From the NCBI GenBank assembly GCA_963922205.1, contig CAWUHX010000125.1:434001-498000 (forward strand): DNA of 64,000 nt. The letters run 5' to 3'. The notes beneath the pieces were generated by a model that worked only from the letters and a program-made list of their open reading frames with translations, ran no database searches and was not told the DNA's origin. This DNA is from Romanomermis culicivorax. Taxonomy: Eukaryota; Nematoda; Enoplea; Mermithida; Mermithidae. A program made the position numbers and the translations under genes. This document shows positions 37,707 to 49,170 of the stretch, one piece after another. Every line of letters begins with the position of its first letter. Positions within the stretch are counted from its first letter, which is position 1.

Positions 37707-40700
37707 TTATTTTTCTGAGGCGCCGGCCACGTAGATTTGGGCACAGTCAGCAAGTGCCTGAGAAATGCGTTTTTTCGACCAAAAAACTGACAAAACACGC
37801 CCGTGATCAATGAATTTTTGGTTTAAAGATGATACTAGGAATTATTTCGGCGCGAAGCGCCGTAAATTTTTCGCTTTTTGCTCAAAGTCATTTTGGTACC
37901 ATAGAAGACATTTTTCGTCGATCTCCGGTTGGCTCGTGAAAGCAGGTGTCGACAAATAAAATTTGGGGAAGGGAGTCGTTGACACCTGAGTACACGATTG
38001 AAAATTTTGGGATGGGACCCATACATGGAATGGAGCCCCGACTTCTGGAGGGTCTGGCGCCTTTTTTGGGGCATGGGGGTCGCTGATTCCCTAAAATTTC
38101 AAGGAAGGGGTCTCTGAAGAAAAGAAATTCGGTTTTTTGACCAAAAAAACCCCGAAAACGATTCAAAAGATAACCGTTTTTGCCTACACACACCGTAAAA
38201 ACGTATTCATGGCGCAGAGCGCCGAGAAAATTGATATTTTTAACCATTTTTTTGCTCGAAAATTGATGTTTCATAAAAAAATTGACAATTTCCAGTATTT
38301 TTCGGACCAAAGGTATGGGGATCTCTCATACATGTAACGGGTCCCCGAAGTTTGGGGGGGGGGGGGTCGGGCGACTTTTGATTGGGCATTGGGTCAGTAA
38401 ATCCCAAAATTTTTGGTGGAGAGGTCACTCAAGGAAAAAAATTCGATTTTTCCACGAAAGAAATTTGAAAAATAGCTCAATAAATAGTTTTTTTTCTGAA
38501 AAGACCGAAAAACGTATTCATGGCGCGAAGCGCCGAGAAAATTCACGTTTTTGACCTTTTTTTTGTTCAAAAATTGACATTTTTAAGTATCCCTCCCCCC
38601 AATTTTGAAATACGATTTTTTTCTGCATACCTATAGGCAAATATAAAAAATTTTTGAAAATTTTTTGAATGTTTTTTTGAAAAATACTTAATTTTGAGCC
38701 AGCAAGATGTAGGACGTCGAGAAATGTCGAAAAACAACGTTTTTATCACAGTAGGCATGTTTTTTGAGGCAAAAAAAACCATTTTTTAAACCCGCCCCCC
38801 CCCCCCCCTCTAAAAGAATTTCTGGATCCGCCACTGCCCCTCCCTATGGGGTAGACTGCTTCAAGCTAATTAAAAACACCAGCTAATTGCTCCAGTCTGA
38901 ACATCATTCTATATTGCAAAATTAAGACTTAAATCATGGAATAAGTCTTGAGGCAGTGTTTTTTTACATATTTTTACTTGAGTTTATTTGGTTTGGCTAA
39001 ATTTTTTAGACGTTTTAGACAATTGGCATGAGTACTTTTGCGTAGTTTGAATACAAATTTTAGCCATAGGCCATTTGGCTAAAGACCATTTTTCAGCCTC
39101 CAAGAGTGTAAAAACTTTTACATCAAATTCGTATATCAATTTTACATAAAGACCTCCAGTCGGTTAGGAGGAGAATTAAGTTCAAATTTGTAGGGTGGGG
39201 TACTCATTTTCCTCAAAATGATCAAAATTTTCCCAAAATGGTCAAAATTTTCCCCAAATGCTCGGGGGTCCTAAAATGGTCGAAAAAAGGGAAAAATTCA
39301 AAAAAATTTCAAAAAAAAAATTAAAAAATGCCTCCAATTTTTCGAGTTGAGGAGGGTCCCAATATTTCGTACCTGTAAGAGGTTCGAACGGTTAGTGGGT
39401 AAACCCCAAATTTTCGGGCTGAGGGTTCCGAAATTCCTAAAATTTCGGGGGTCCCCAAATCCTCAAAAAAGCCGAAAATTTTCCCAAAATAGGCCAAAAA
39501 AGCTAATTCCAATTTTTTGAATGGTCAAAACATTTTGGTATAGGGTTCGACCAAGTTGGGAGTTCTGCCGAATGATAGACAGGTTTTTTTCCCCGACACC
39601 TTTTATCCTGAAAGAGCAAAATAAAGCATGCACAAAAAAAGACTTTAAGACGACCCTGAAAAATAATTTACGCAGGAAATGATATTATGCAATTAAATAA
39701 GCACGACCTGATTTTTAAATAGTGATTAACAAACGAAAAATAAAACACATTTTATATGAACTGAAAAATATATAGTAAGGAAAATGAAGTTCTTGATTCA
39801 AAAATTAATCACAGGTTTATCAAGCTTACTAATTTTGAAAATCTTCTTATTTTCAGTTAGTTTTTGTGTGTTTGGATTAGTGTCTAAATTCTGTTTGGCG
39901 AAAAGTATGCAAATATAATAATTTAATTTAGGAATTGTGATGTATAAATACAATGATATTGCTGAAAATTTTTTTCTAAAAAAAAATTTAGGGGGGAATT
40001 CCCCCCTTCCCCCTCTAAATACGGGTTTGGTGGGGGTCCCCCCCTCCAATTAAAGGAATGTGTTATTGTACTCAGGGTTTTTTTTTGCGCAGGCCAGGTT
40101 GCAATGTGCAACTTGGGAAAAATTTTTAGTTGCACAGATAAATTTTTGGTTGCCCACTCTAAAATCGATAAATTTGCTTAAATTTATCGAAAAAATCATC
40201 ACAAACTAGTTTTCTTGTATTTCATTCGATCCGCGTCGGTTTTAGGCATTTAAAACCCAATTTTTTGAATTTTGGAGAGAAAATGAAAAGATTAATATGA
40301 CTAGACTATAGTTATGTGTTAGGCGCGAGCGCCGAAAATTTTTTCAGGATATTATTATTCTAGAATACTGGAAAATGAATCTTTTCTCTTATTTCCCAGA
40401 CAGACGGTTTGATTTCTCAGTGAATTAAGTGAACTTTCAGTCGGAGCAACTAAAATTCAAAAACTAGGCAAGCGACTAAGAATTTGGATCCGAAATTTCT
40501 AGCACTGTTCTACACTCAAAATGTTTTAATCACATGAAAGTCAAAGTTTTCATGAAGATCGCAAAAAATTTTTGAGAAAATGACCGAGAAAAATGTTAGT
40601 TTTCATCAAATTCGTCAAAAACAATACAGGATCAAACATTAATCCATAATATGTTGATAACTAGAAGCTATAAGCACTAACTTGAATGACCTTTTCCATA

Positions 40701-42601
40701 GGCGTACGCAGGATTTTTTCATATGGGGTGCAATTCAAAATTTAAAAAAATACAGTTATAAAATCAGCTATAAATGATGCTTTTGTTGTCACACATAAAC
40801 CGGAAGTAACTTTTCTCATGAATTTATCCGCTATTAACGTTTCTGTGGTTCCGATTAGAATCATCCTATTTTATTTAGTTCCGGGCCCGGCGCGGAGCGC
40901 CGGAAAATTTTTTGCATTTCCACTTTCGAAAACGCTGGAAAATGAACCTTCAAACGTTGGGAAATAAATTAAAATCAGACTGATGAAGTGTAATTTGTTC
41001 CCCAGTCCGGCGCGAAGCGCCGGAAAAATTTTCGGGTTTTTATATTCTAAAACGCTTGAGAATAAATCTCTCCAACAGATATTCGTGAACGGAAGTTTTA
41101 AAATCGCAGTCTAGAATGATGTCTTCAATTTCCATCTTCAATAAATGCAAAAGTTTAGGTTGCAAACGTTTAAAAAATTCCAAGCATTGAGAGAATTGAT
41201 GAAAAATCTCTATTTTCGGCGACATAATTGATTGTTAACAATTAGAAGATGAAACGAGCTGGCTTGATTGATAGAAACTGTTGAGCATTAATTAGTAAGT
41301 CGAAGTAGGTATGTTAACGGCCGCGCCCGATAAAAAATAGTTATCATTATACGGTATACATTTTTAATCGAGCACTAGTTAGTACTTAGTGACAGAAATA
41401 TCTGAATTAAAAGGGATTTAAAAAAATTTCAATTTTTGGTCATACATGTAGTTGGGGGGAGGTTGGGGGGCAGAGGTCCCCAAGGTCGAAAATTTAGGTA
41501 GGGGTAAGATCGTAAATTGTAAGGGTAGTACTCGAAATATGCCATGACTTTTTTTCTCCCAACTTTTTTTGCGGAAGGGGGTGGTGTAGTACTCTCACCA
41601 CAAAACAATTCACTGACAACTTACAAAAATGATAAATGCCCCTACTTTACGCTTTTTATGGTCAAACGCCATTTACTATTTCAACCCCCTTTTTTCAGCT
41701 CACAATCATGCAACTTGAATGTACTAATTATACGCAGAGAATAGTCACACTTTGAAGATTGTTGTGTCAACTGATTCCTGCACATTTCAAGAATCAGGCA
41801 CAACATACTTTTGGAAACATTTTAACCAGCATCTTCAGGACTATGAGCTTATTCCATCACTGATAAGGGTTGAAACAGTGCTTCCATTTGAAAGTGGCTT
41901 TTAGTATTATCAATCCCATTAGATTATGAACCACGAGTTTGAAACCAGGTACCACTGCTGATCCACATCAACGGACCTCGCATGTCTCAACCACAGGTGT
42001 ACAGCCATGATATAAGGAAAAAATTTTTTTGATCCTACAGCAACGTTTACTGTACCAAAGATGTAGGGTACCCTGAAAGGAGCAACACAAGTATAAAAAC
42101 CTGGGCCTTAAAATTAACAGGGTCTCTGCAAATTTGGAAAAACATATAAAAATACATAGGCAAAAACACCCCCCCCTGGAATCTCAAAAGCTGTTGGGCC
42201 TAAAATCTAGATAGTTTGTAGGTGCGCATGGGGCCGAGTTTCATCGGTAAATTTATTAGGAAATTTGAATCAGGTTACTCTGCATGGGATGATAGTATAA
42301 CTCGAACTTTGAGTTGAAACTTTCCTCTGTACCACACTCGTAGTTAGTTCAATTCTAAAATGAAGATATACAGAATACTGCTGGTCATGAGTACTAACCA
42401 TCAGCCTAAAAAGATAGTGCAGAATCCATCAGCCAGAAGTACAGAACTCTCAAACAGGTGAAATTTCCTCCTCCATTCGAGTCCAAACAGGTGAAATTTC
42501 CTCCTCCATTCGAGAATTTAGCCACTAATTCAAGCACACATAAAATAACTGAAAATAGGTCGTCTTTACTGCAAAAATTATTTGATTTTTATTCAGTAAA
42601 T

Positions 42602-42909
42602 CAGCATTTTTTTTGTGCACGGACATTTGTGCCAATTGGCACAAGAGGCCAAAAAAATTTGTTACAATTGCACAAAAAAAATTTTTCTACCAGAAACATA
42701 TACTGAAAACTGGAAAGATTTTAGGCCAAATGTTTGATAAAAATATAAATTAAAGCTAAGTTTAACCGCATTATATTTTTGTAAAAATCTTGCCCAGCCT
42801 AACCTATTTTTCAGCTAATCATGTCAATGAGATAATAAAAAACTATGCAAGAAAATAGTTCGCGGCGACTCAAAAAGAAATGAAATGCTGAGAAAATTAA
42901 GGCTCTAGA
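42602..42909 (+). mobile_element. 'E' hAT-like repeat, copy 1 left arm
   Basis: Begins CAGCATTTTTTTTGTGC and continues through the TTGTGCCAATTGGCACAA palindrome. It matches, inverted, the right part of the complete copy at 52883-53705. It is cut off at CTCTAGA (42903-42909), where a LINE has inserted. The sequence resumes at 46354. Confidence 0.75.
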
Positions 42910-45900
42910 TAAGACATGATAATTTATTCGTCATTAGAAAAAATAAATTCAGAAAAGAATAAAGAGAAAAATATCATCACGAGCTTAGAGGCGATTAGTA
43001 TCGCGCGGATATATAAGCTCAAAAACGCAATGCATCGTTTTTTAAATACATGAACATTAACAGCAGATGTAACATGACTAGGTAACATATTCCACGTATC
43101 AATATATCTATTACAAAAATCTTTTTCGAGTAATCGTGTACGAAATTTTGTCTTATATAATTTATAGGGATTGTTAATGCGATAATTAAAATTACTGTAT
43201 ACAAAAAAATTATTTGAGTCTAAAATGCTGTTACAGATTATAAAATAAACATAGCATAAATCAGTTATAGTTCTCCTAAATTCAAGAGAATGCAGACTAG
43301 CGGACTCCAATCTTTTTTGATAATTTCTAGAGTTAAAGCCATATAATCGTTTTGTGAACCACCTCTGCACTTTCTCTACCCTTTGTATTTTATCCATTAG
43401 AGAAGGATTCCAAATAGGACTACCATACTCAAGGATTGGGCGAAATAAGTTTTAAATGCCCTGATTTTTAATTCATTTATTTGAGTTGAAACATTTAAAA
43501 ATTAGATTTGATACCCTAGAAGCCTTCTTGATCATGTAATCACAGTGCGGAACAAAACTGAGTTTTTCATCAACAAAACACCAAGATCTTTCATTTCAGT
43601 GACGGCATCAAGATCACAGTCACCAATTTTGTACTGATTTGATGGATTATTTTTCCCCAAATGTAAAACTGCACATTTGGGCAATGACACACTAAGTTGC
43701 CATTTCTCAGACCATTTATAAAAACTGTTGAAATCTTCCTGGATTAATACTGTATTACATGCATCATTAAAAATTTTAGCATCATTTGCAAATACAGTAC
43801 GGGACAAATTCGTTGCAGCACCAGTAATCTTTTGGTGAATATCTTGGCGATATACTGGGTCTTTACTGGTAGAAATTTCGAGATGAAATAGTGGATTACT
43901 GGTGGATTACTGGTAACATACTCCAATAAAAAACGTACGCATACTATTTATATGCAAGTAATCAATACAATGTCCGTAATTTTAGCCTTCTATCTGCTTT
44001 GCATTTTTCTCCTTCACTAAAATGCGGGCGTCCGCCATCCTCATGAATATAAATGGAGCAAAAAAGAGAAATGGCGTTTTATTGTGGGCGTTCTGCCACT
44101 TAGCATTAAAGCTACTGTACAATTTTAGTGAAATTAAACTGACACTGCATGCATCAATGTAGTGTTTTCATCTATGTCTTGATTTATCCACCACTCATTT
44201 ATTTGTATTTATCCGTTTTTATTTTGAATTGATAACTTTTCCAAAAGCAATCAGAATGTACATTTTTAATTCTACTATTACCATATTACTTGAACTGATT
44301 TGTTTACACTTTACATGAAAAATAATAACTAAAATAGTATTGGTGCCTGAAGTTACAGAAAACCTCCATAAACAAAGACTGTATCAGTCTCAGTTGATGA
44401 AATGTGCTTCTGGCCAAATCGAGACACACATCAGAAATTGAATACTTGCTATTGTTTATACACATGAACATGATAGAACATCAACCTTAAAGTATATTTA
44501 TTTGGAAAATTCGGGTTGAAAACTAGAAAGAATTATGATTTTTCTACATCTAAAAATAGATCACATCTCAGTATGCTTCAAACTTTAATGCACACCTATA
44601 ATCGTCTTTTTGATGAAAGCTAAAAATAGGTTTTGCTATGGTTCTCAAAAGGAACCATAAGCATAATGAACTATAAGATATTTTGTCAAAAAAACTCTTC
44701 ACATGGACTGTCATTTGCCTGAACACAGCCTGCTCAATGTTCACCTTTCCCAAGTAGGAAACCGAAAAGAATTTAAAAAGAAAACAAAAGTCACACAAAA
44801 ACTGCACAAATTCCTTCTATCTGAAAATTGATGGTCATAATCTTTCCGATTTGATGACATTATAGTATGCATCTTGAAACGCGTCTAAACTAAAACATTC
44901 AAAGCAAATATCAGTTCATATTTAACTAGAGGTATTCAGTAGCTGAAATGCTCAGTGGCTGAAATGGTCACAATAAAAGCCCATTCCTCCTTTCTGGTCT
45001 TTTTTCGTTGCACAACTTTTAGGCGAGAAAACAACTAAATGCTTTTCGATTCATTAATATTCATGAGGATGGTGGACGTCTGTATTTTTGTTAAGGAGAA
45101 AAACGCAAAGCGAATGAAGGCCAAAACTACGGACATTGTATTGATTACTTGCATATAAATAGTATGCGTGTATTTTATTGAAGTATGTTACCAGTAATCC
45201 ACCAGTAGTGCGTCATGGCCGCCAAACTTATCAACTAGTAAAGCACCAGTAATCCACTATTTCATCTCGAAATTTCTACCAGTAAAGACCCAGTATATCG
45301 CCAAGACATTCACCAAAAGATTACTGGTGCTGCAACGAATTTGTCCCGTACTGTAGATAGAGATCACTTTTAATTATATCACTCAGATCATTTATAAATA
45401 TCAGGAACAGTGTTGGACCTAACACACTTCCTTGAGGAACACCACTAATTATTGGAATTGGAGCAGAAATGGTATTACTTAGTTTTACACATTGAGTTCT
45501 ATTTGTAAGGAAGTCACAAATCCAATTCATTGTGAATTTATCAATTTTATATCCTTTTAGTTTTTGTAAGAGCTTTGAATGTGAGACAGTATCAAATGTT
45601 TTCTTAAAATCAATGTATACAACATCAACAGGAACTTGATCATCCAACTTCTTAACCCGCTTAGTTTTACATTCAAGAAGTTGTAAAACACATGATTTAT
45701 TCTTTCTGATTCCAAACTGCCTACTACTGAATAATGCATATCTGTCAAGATGACCTACAATATCCTTATTAATTATTTTCTTTAAATAATTTTGCATGGT
45801 ACACAACAAAGTGATATGGGCATGTAGTTTTCAACTTTGCCACGGTCCCCTTTTTTGAAGATTGGAACAATGTATGATGTTTTCCATAAATCAGGTAATG

Positions 45901-46353
45901 TGCCAGTCCTATAAGAAACCTCAAAGATACTACTAAGAGGTTCAGCAAGAACAAGGTGTAACTTTTTCAGAAAGTAGGACAGACCATCAGGTTCAAGGGA
46001 AAATGTGGGTTTTAGATTTTTCAGTGCCAGCAAAACTTTCATGAAATCAAATTTAGGACTTTTTCCATCATCAACAGTAAAGACAGTTGCAAAATATTTG
46101 ATGAAAATATCACATTTGTCAAAGTAACTACTAACTTCAATATTACGATAATGCGTAGGGATCATTTCTCGCTTTACAGTTTTGCTGTTGACGAATTCAT
46201 AAAACTTTTTTAAGAGGGGGATTTCAATAGAGTTTCTTCTTTCTTAGCATAATGGATATTCATTTCGTTTTTAAGTTTCTTTGAAATTAACTTCAACCTG
46301 TTCTTGTTTTCAGTATTTCTGATGTTGGCATATATAGTCCACAATTTACGTTT
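42910..46353 (-). pseudogene. Non-LTR retrotransposon (LINE) with reverse transcriptase, broken
   Basis: Minus-strand protein pieces, 5' to 3': a helical stretch LEKRKLW...KKLKNEM (about 46210-46370); LSYFLKKLHLVLAEPLSSIF with WKTSYIVPIFKKGD (45782-46165); the fingers/palm block YIDFKKTFDTVSH and GVPQGSVLGP (45321-45809); the palm motif FANDAKIF and LPKCAVLHLGK (43532-43807); and a C-terminal block with RVEKVQRWFTKRL and SLEFRRTITDLCYVYF (42924-43397). This order is that of CR1/Jockey-like elements. At least two frameshifts or stops occur, the 5' part (endonuclease) is missing, and the catalytic YADD box is changed to F-A-N-D. CTCTAGA flanks both sides (42903-42909, 46354-46360) as a target duplication. 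An inverted-repeat element at 43795-45353 splits the palm domain. Confidence 0.85.
43795..45353. mobile_element. TA-inserting element with long inverted repeats, inside the LINE
   Basis: Starts CAGTACGGGACAAATTCG and ends in its inverse CGAATTTGTCCCGTACTG. The arms remain alignable for roughly 250-300 bp (CACCAGTAATC, ATACTGGGTCTTTACTGG, GTAATCAATACAATGTCCG). TA lies on each side (43793-43794, 45354-45355). About 1.56 kb, with no recognisable transposase. The CAGT ends and TA target suggest Tc1/mariner/pogo affinity. Removing it and one TA leaves the reverse transcriptase frame continuous. Confidence 0.85.
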
Positions 46354-46664
46354 CTCTAGAATTGATGATCAAATAGATTCAATTTTCGACTACGAATATC
46401 TATATAATATTTAACTACAATGTAAAGACTAGAGGAAATAACATGGAAAATTGTGTGAATTTTCGGTCCAAACATGGCACCAATGGGCAATGATATCGAT
46501 TTTCCTGATTGAATTAATCAAACACAGAAAGTAAGAATTTCAGTTTTAAATCCGAATCTCACTGAATGAACAGAGAATATTCAGAATTCCTTTTCATTCA
46601 TCAGTCATTGACAGCGTATGAAGTTTGCTGCAACAATACTGATACACTGTTCGAGGGAAATCGG
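46354..46664 (+). mobile_element. 'E' hAT-like repeat, copy 1 continuation
   Basis: Resumes at CTCTAGA after the LINE and carries the GACTACGAATATC and GATATCGATTTTCC segments, ending near CACTGTTCGAGGGAAATCG. Similar to 48471-48770 on the same strand and 53085-53400 inverted. It retains the unoccupied version of the site hit by the hAT element at 47071. Confidence 0.7.
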
Positions 46665-47036
46665 TAATTATCCAGTTTGGTCCACCTAGTACCTTGGCGT
46701 CAACTGCTGGCGTCTACAATAAGACAGCTGACGATTCCTGTTGAACAGAAATGCGAACCTACTGTTCATATTTCCATTCGAACATCCCCAATCCAATTCA
46801 ACAATCGACAAAGATCAGAGACACCAAGGAAGCGGAGCCAGCGGCATAAGCCGAGGCACCAAGGGTGCCAGCGCAGGGCTGTGCCCTTCGGGCGCATCGC
46901 ATCGCTACGCCCCTAAGTCTAAGATTGTGTAAGCAAATTAATGCTTTTACTGATGTACACAGAATAGCTGCTCAATTACTGTAGACGCCAACGGTTGACG
47001 CTGCGCCAGGTGGACCAAAGTGGATAAGTGCCGGAA
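46664..47036. mobile_element. 370-bp inverted-repeat unit
   Basis: Left arm CGGTAATTATCCAGTTTGG (running on into TCCACC) pairs with the inverted right arm CCGGCACTTATCCACTTTGG. Pairing continues through GCGTCAACxGxTGGCGTCTAC, about 55 bp in all. The centre holds a GGCGCATCGCATCGC-type GC patch. It lies between two E copies, and no target duplication is clear. Confidence 0.6.
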
Positions 47037-47070
47037 ATTCAAACTGATTCAATTTTTGACTACGAATATG

Positions 47071-48462
47071 CAGGGTTGGCAAGGCTTTGGTTTTTTGGTT
47101 TTTGGTTTTTTAAAAAAAACAAAAAATTGGAAAATCTCTGGTTTTTTGGTTTTTTTTTGGTTTTTTTCCTAAATCATTGGGAAAGTGTTTTTTCACATTA
47201 GTCGATCTTCTAGGCATATATTGGTGTCTATCTAAATTAACAAAACAATTAATTTAGTTGAAATGACTTCACTACAAAGTAGAAGAAAGTCGTATTTTTA
47301 TGATACATTTCGTACTCAAAAGGTGTAATATAAATCAATCGATATCCTTTGTATCCATCTTGCAATCACACATTTGGTACATGAGTCAACTTTGCTATAA
47401 TTTGCTCACAAAAAGGTAGACACTAAATCTTTTGTGGAGTGTACTCCGACCATAAGGGGTGACATCCATTGATCCATATCATCATCAAAATGTTATAAAA
47501 CATGATTGAGTTTAATAACTGATTTTATTGTTACGGTAAGCTTTTTAATTTTCTTAGCTCGAAATTTCAAAATATAAATGAGACAACAATAATGAAATTT
47601 TATACAGATCAGTTAAGCATACTGTAGGTTAGCAAAGAGGAGAGCTTTTGAGTGGCTCATTTTTATGTGACTTGACGTCGCTACTAAGTAGAAAAAATCG
47701 TGCAAAAATATGTATATCTAATATATGTATCAAAATATGTATCATGCAAGCGAGAATAGCATATATAATAAGACCTATTTGCTGTAGTTATAGCTCGCAG
47801 ACAGGTTTGAAAAGAAAAAAATTTAGAAACATCTGAAATGTCTATGTGTGACCTTCAACTGCAGTTTGTAATATTAATAACATATGTAATAATCTATCAA
47901 TTTAATACCCTCTTATCGAAAACGGTATAGTGTCATTTCAACTTTTCTGTGCATTTGTATATATGCGATGCATTGATACAATTCTGTAGTTGATTTCTTT
48001 CGAGTTTTGATTACTTGCATTGTGTATTGTATATTTCTCTTTATTTGTAATTTTTCTTCTTTTCCTTGGATTTGCCCTTTACATATCGCATGCTCTGTTC
48101 CATTTTTACTTTTCTTATGTTCTTCACTAATGGTTCCTTTCTTATGTGCCCACTATTACTGTATTTCTATTGCTAAATAGGGATTTCTTATAAGCATAAA
48201 ATAATGACACTTCTGATAAGATTAATACTTCTAGCTGCCATTTTACGGCTCCCTAACTAGTCTTAGATGATACAGGGAGCTTCCAGCAGTTTTTTACATA
48301 GTTATTTTGATGTACCAAACATTCTAAAGAATTGAACCAGAAAAAAAACCATTAAAAAACCATAGAAAAACCAAAAAAAACCATTAAAAAACCATAAAAA
48401 ACCACTAAAAACCAAAAAACCAAAAAGTCGAAATTTCAAAAGTTTGGTTTTTGCCAACCCTG
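47071..48462. mobile_element. hAT-type non-autonomous element (CAGGGTTGGCAA ends)
   Basis: Exact 8-bp target duplication CGAATATG at 47063-47070 and 48463-48470. Terminal inverted repeats CAGGGTTGGCAA / TTGCCAACCCTG match over 12 bases. Next to them are runs of GGTTTTTT on the left and AAAAAACC on the right, making long inverted poly-purine/pyrimidine arms. The interior has no transposase. It has inserted into an E repeat; the paralogue at about 46385 shows the empty site. Confidence 0.92.
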
Positions 48463-48470
48463 CGAATATG

Positions 48471-48985
48471 AATAGGTAGGATATTTAACAACAATGTTGA
48501 GACATGAGAAAATAAAGTCGAAAATTGTGTAAATTTACGACCGAAACATTGTACCATTACCAACGATATCGATTTTCCTATTATTCTATTTGAATCAATC
48601 AAACACAAAAAGTGAAAATTTCAGTTTTAAATCCGACTTTGACTGAACGAACAGAGAATATTCAGAATTTCTTTTCATCCATCAGTCGTTGACAATGACA
48701 GCCTATAAAATTTGCTGACACGATACTAATACACTGTTCGAAGAGGAATCGTTCGCGTTCGGGTCAAATATACAAATAAAAAATATTATACTTATTCGTT
48801 GACTCAGCGCGAGGCGCCGAAAATTTTTCACATTTTCCAGGCCCTAAAACGTCTAAATATCAAGGAAATTTAACGTTTGACCAGCCAAAAACTTTGTGCC
48901 ATCTGGCACAAACGCATAAAATTTTTTGTGCCATTCCAAATTTTTTTGTGCCAAAAACCACGTTTTGGCACAAAAAAAAACCCTG
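48471..48985 (+). mobile_element. 'E' hAT-like repeat, copy 2 (interrupted)
   Basis: Continues E sequence that begins at about 47036 and is split by the hAT insertion. It contains the GATATCGATTTTCC, AGCGCGAGGCGCC and TTTTGTGCC blocks and ends GGCACAAAAAAAAACCCTG. Nearly the mirror image of 52883-53400. Confidence 0.75.
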
Positions 48986-49170
48986 GGACGAAACGTCGCA
49001 AAGACCCAGTCAATTAGTTTACAGTAAGTCGTCCCTCCGAACATTTTAGTCTTTACTATCCTTTCCGGAAAATCATGACAATCAACACTATTCTTGACAT
49101 ATGATATCGATACTGCGGAAATCTTTTATCGAGTCAGCGAGCGACCACAATTCTCTGGTAAAATATCTAC

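Larger units (their letters stand above)
37006..42593. other. Intergenic stretch upstream of IPO5
   Basis: Apart from the tRNA-like sequence, I see only repeat DNA: a block at 37745-38030 related in inverse to 10080-10415, G/C-tract blocks around 38030-38120, 38340-38420 and 38790-38820 related to the CATACATGTAA family, a repeat block at 40090-40340 that is an unoccupied paralogue of 54150-54620, several GC hairpins, and a 33-bp tandem duplication at about 42451-42514. No gene recognised. Confidence 0.6.

Noticed and set aside
46677..46932. Two overlapping plus-strand frames of about 63-79 codons
   Set aside because: They lie within a 370-bp inverted-repeat unit and have no family features.
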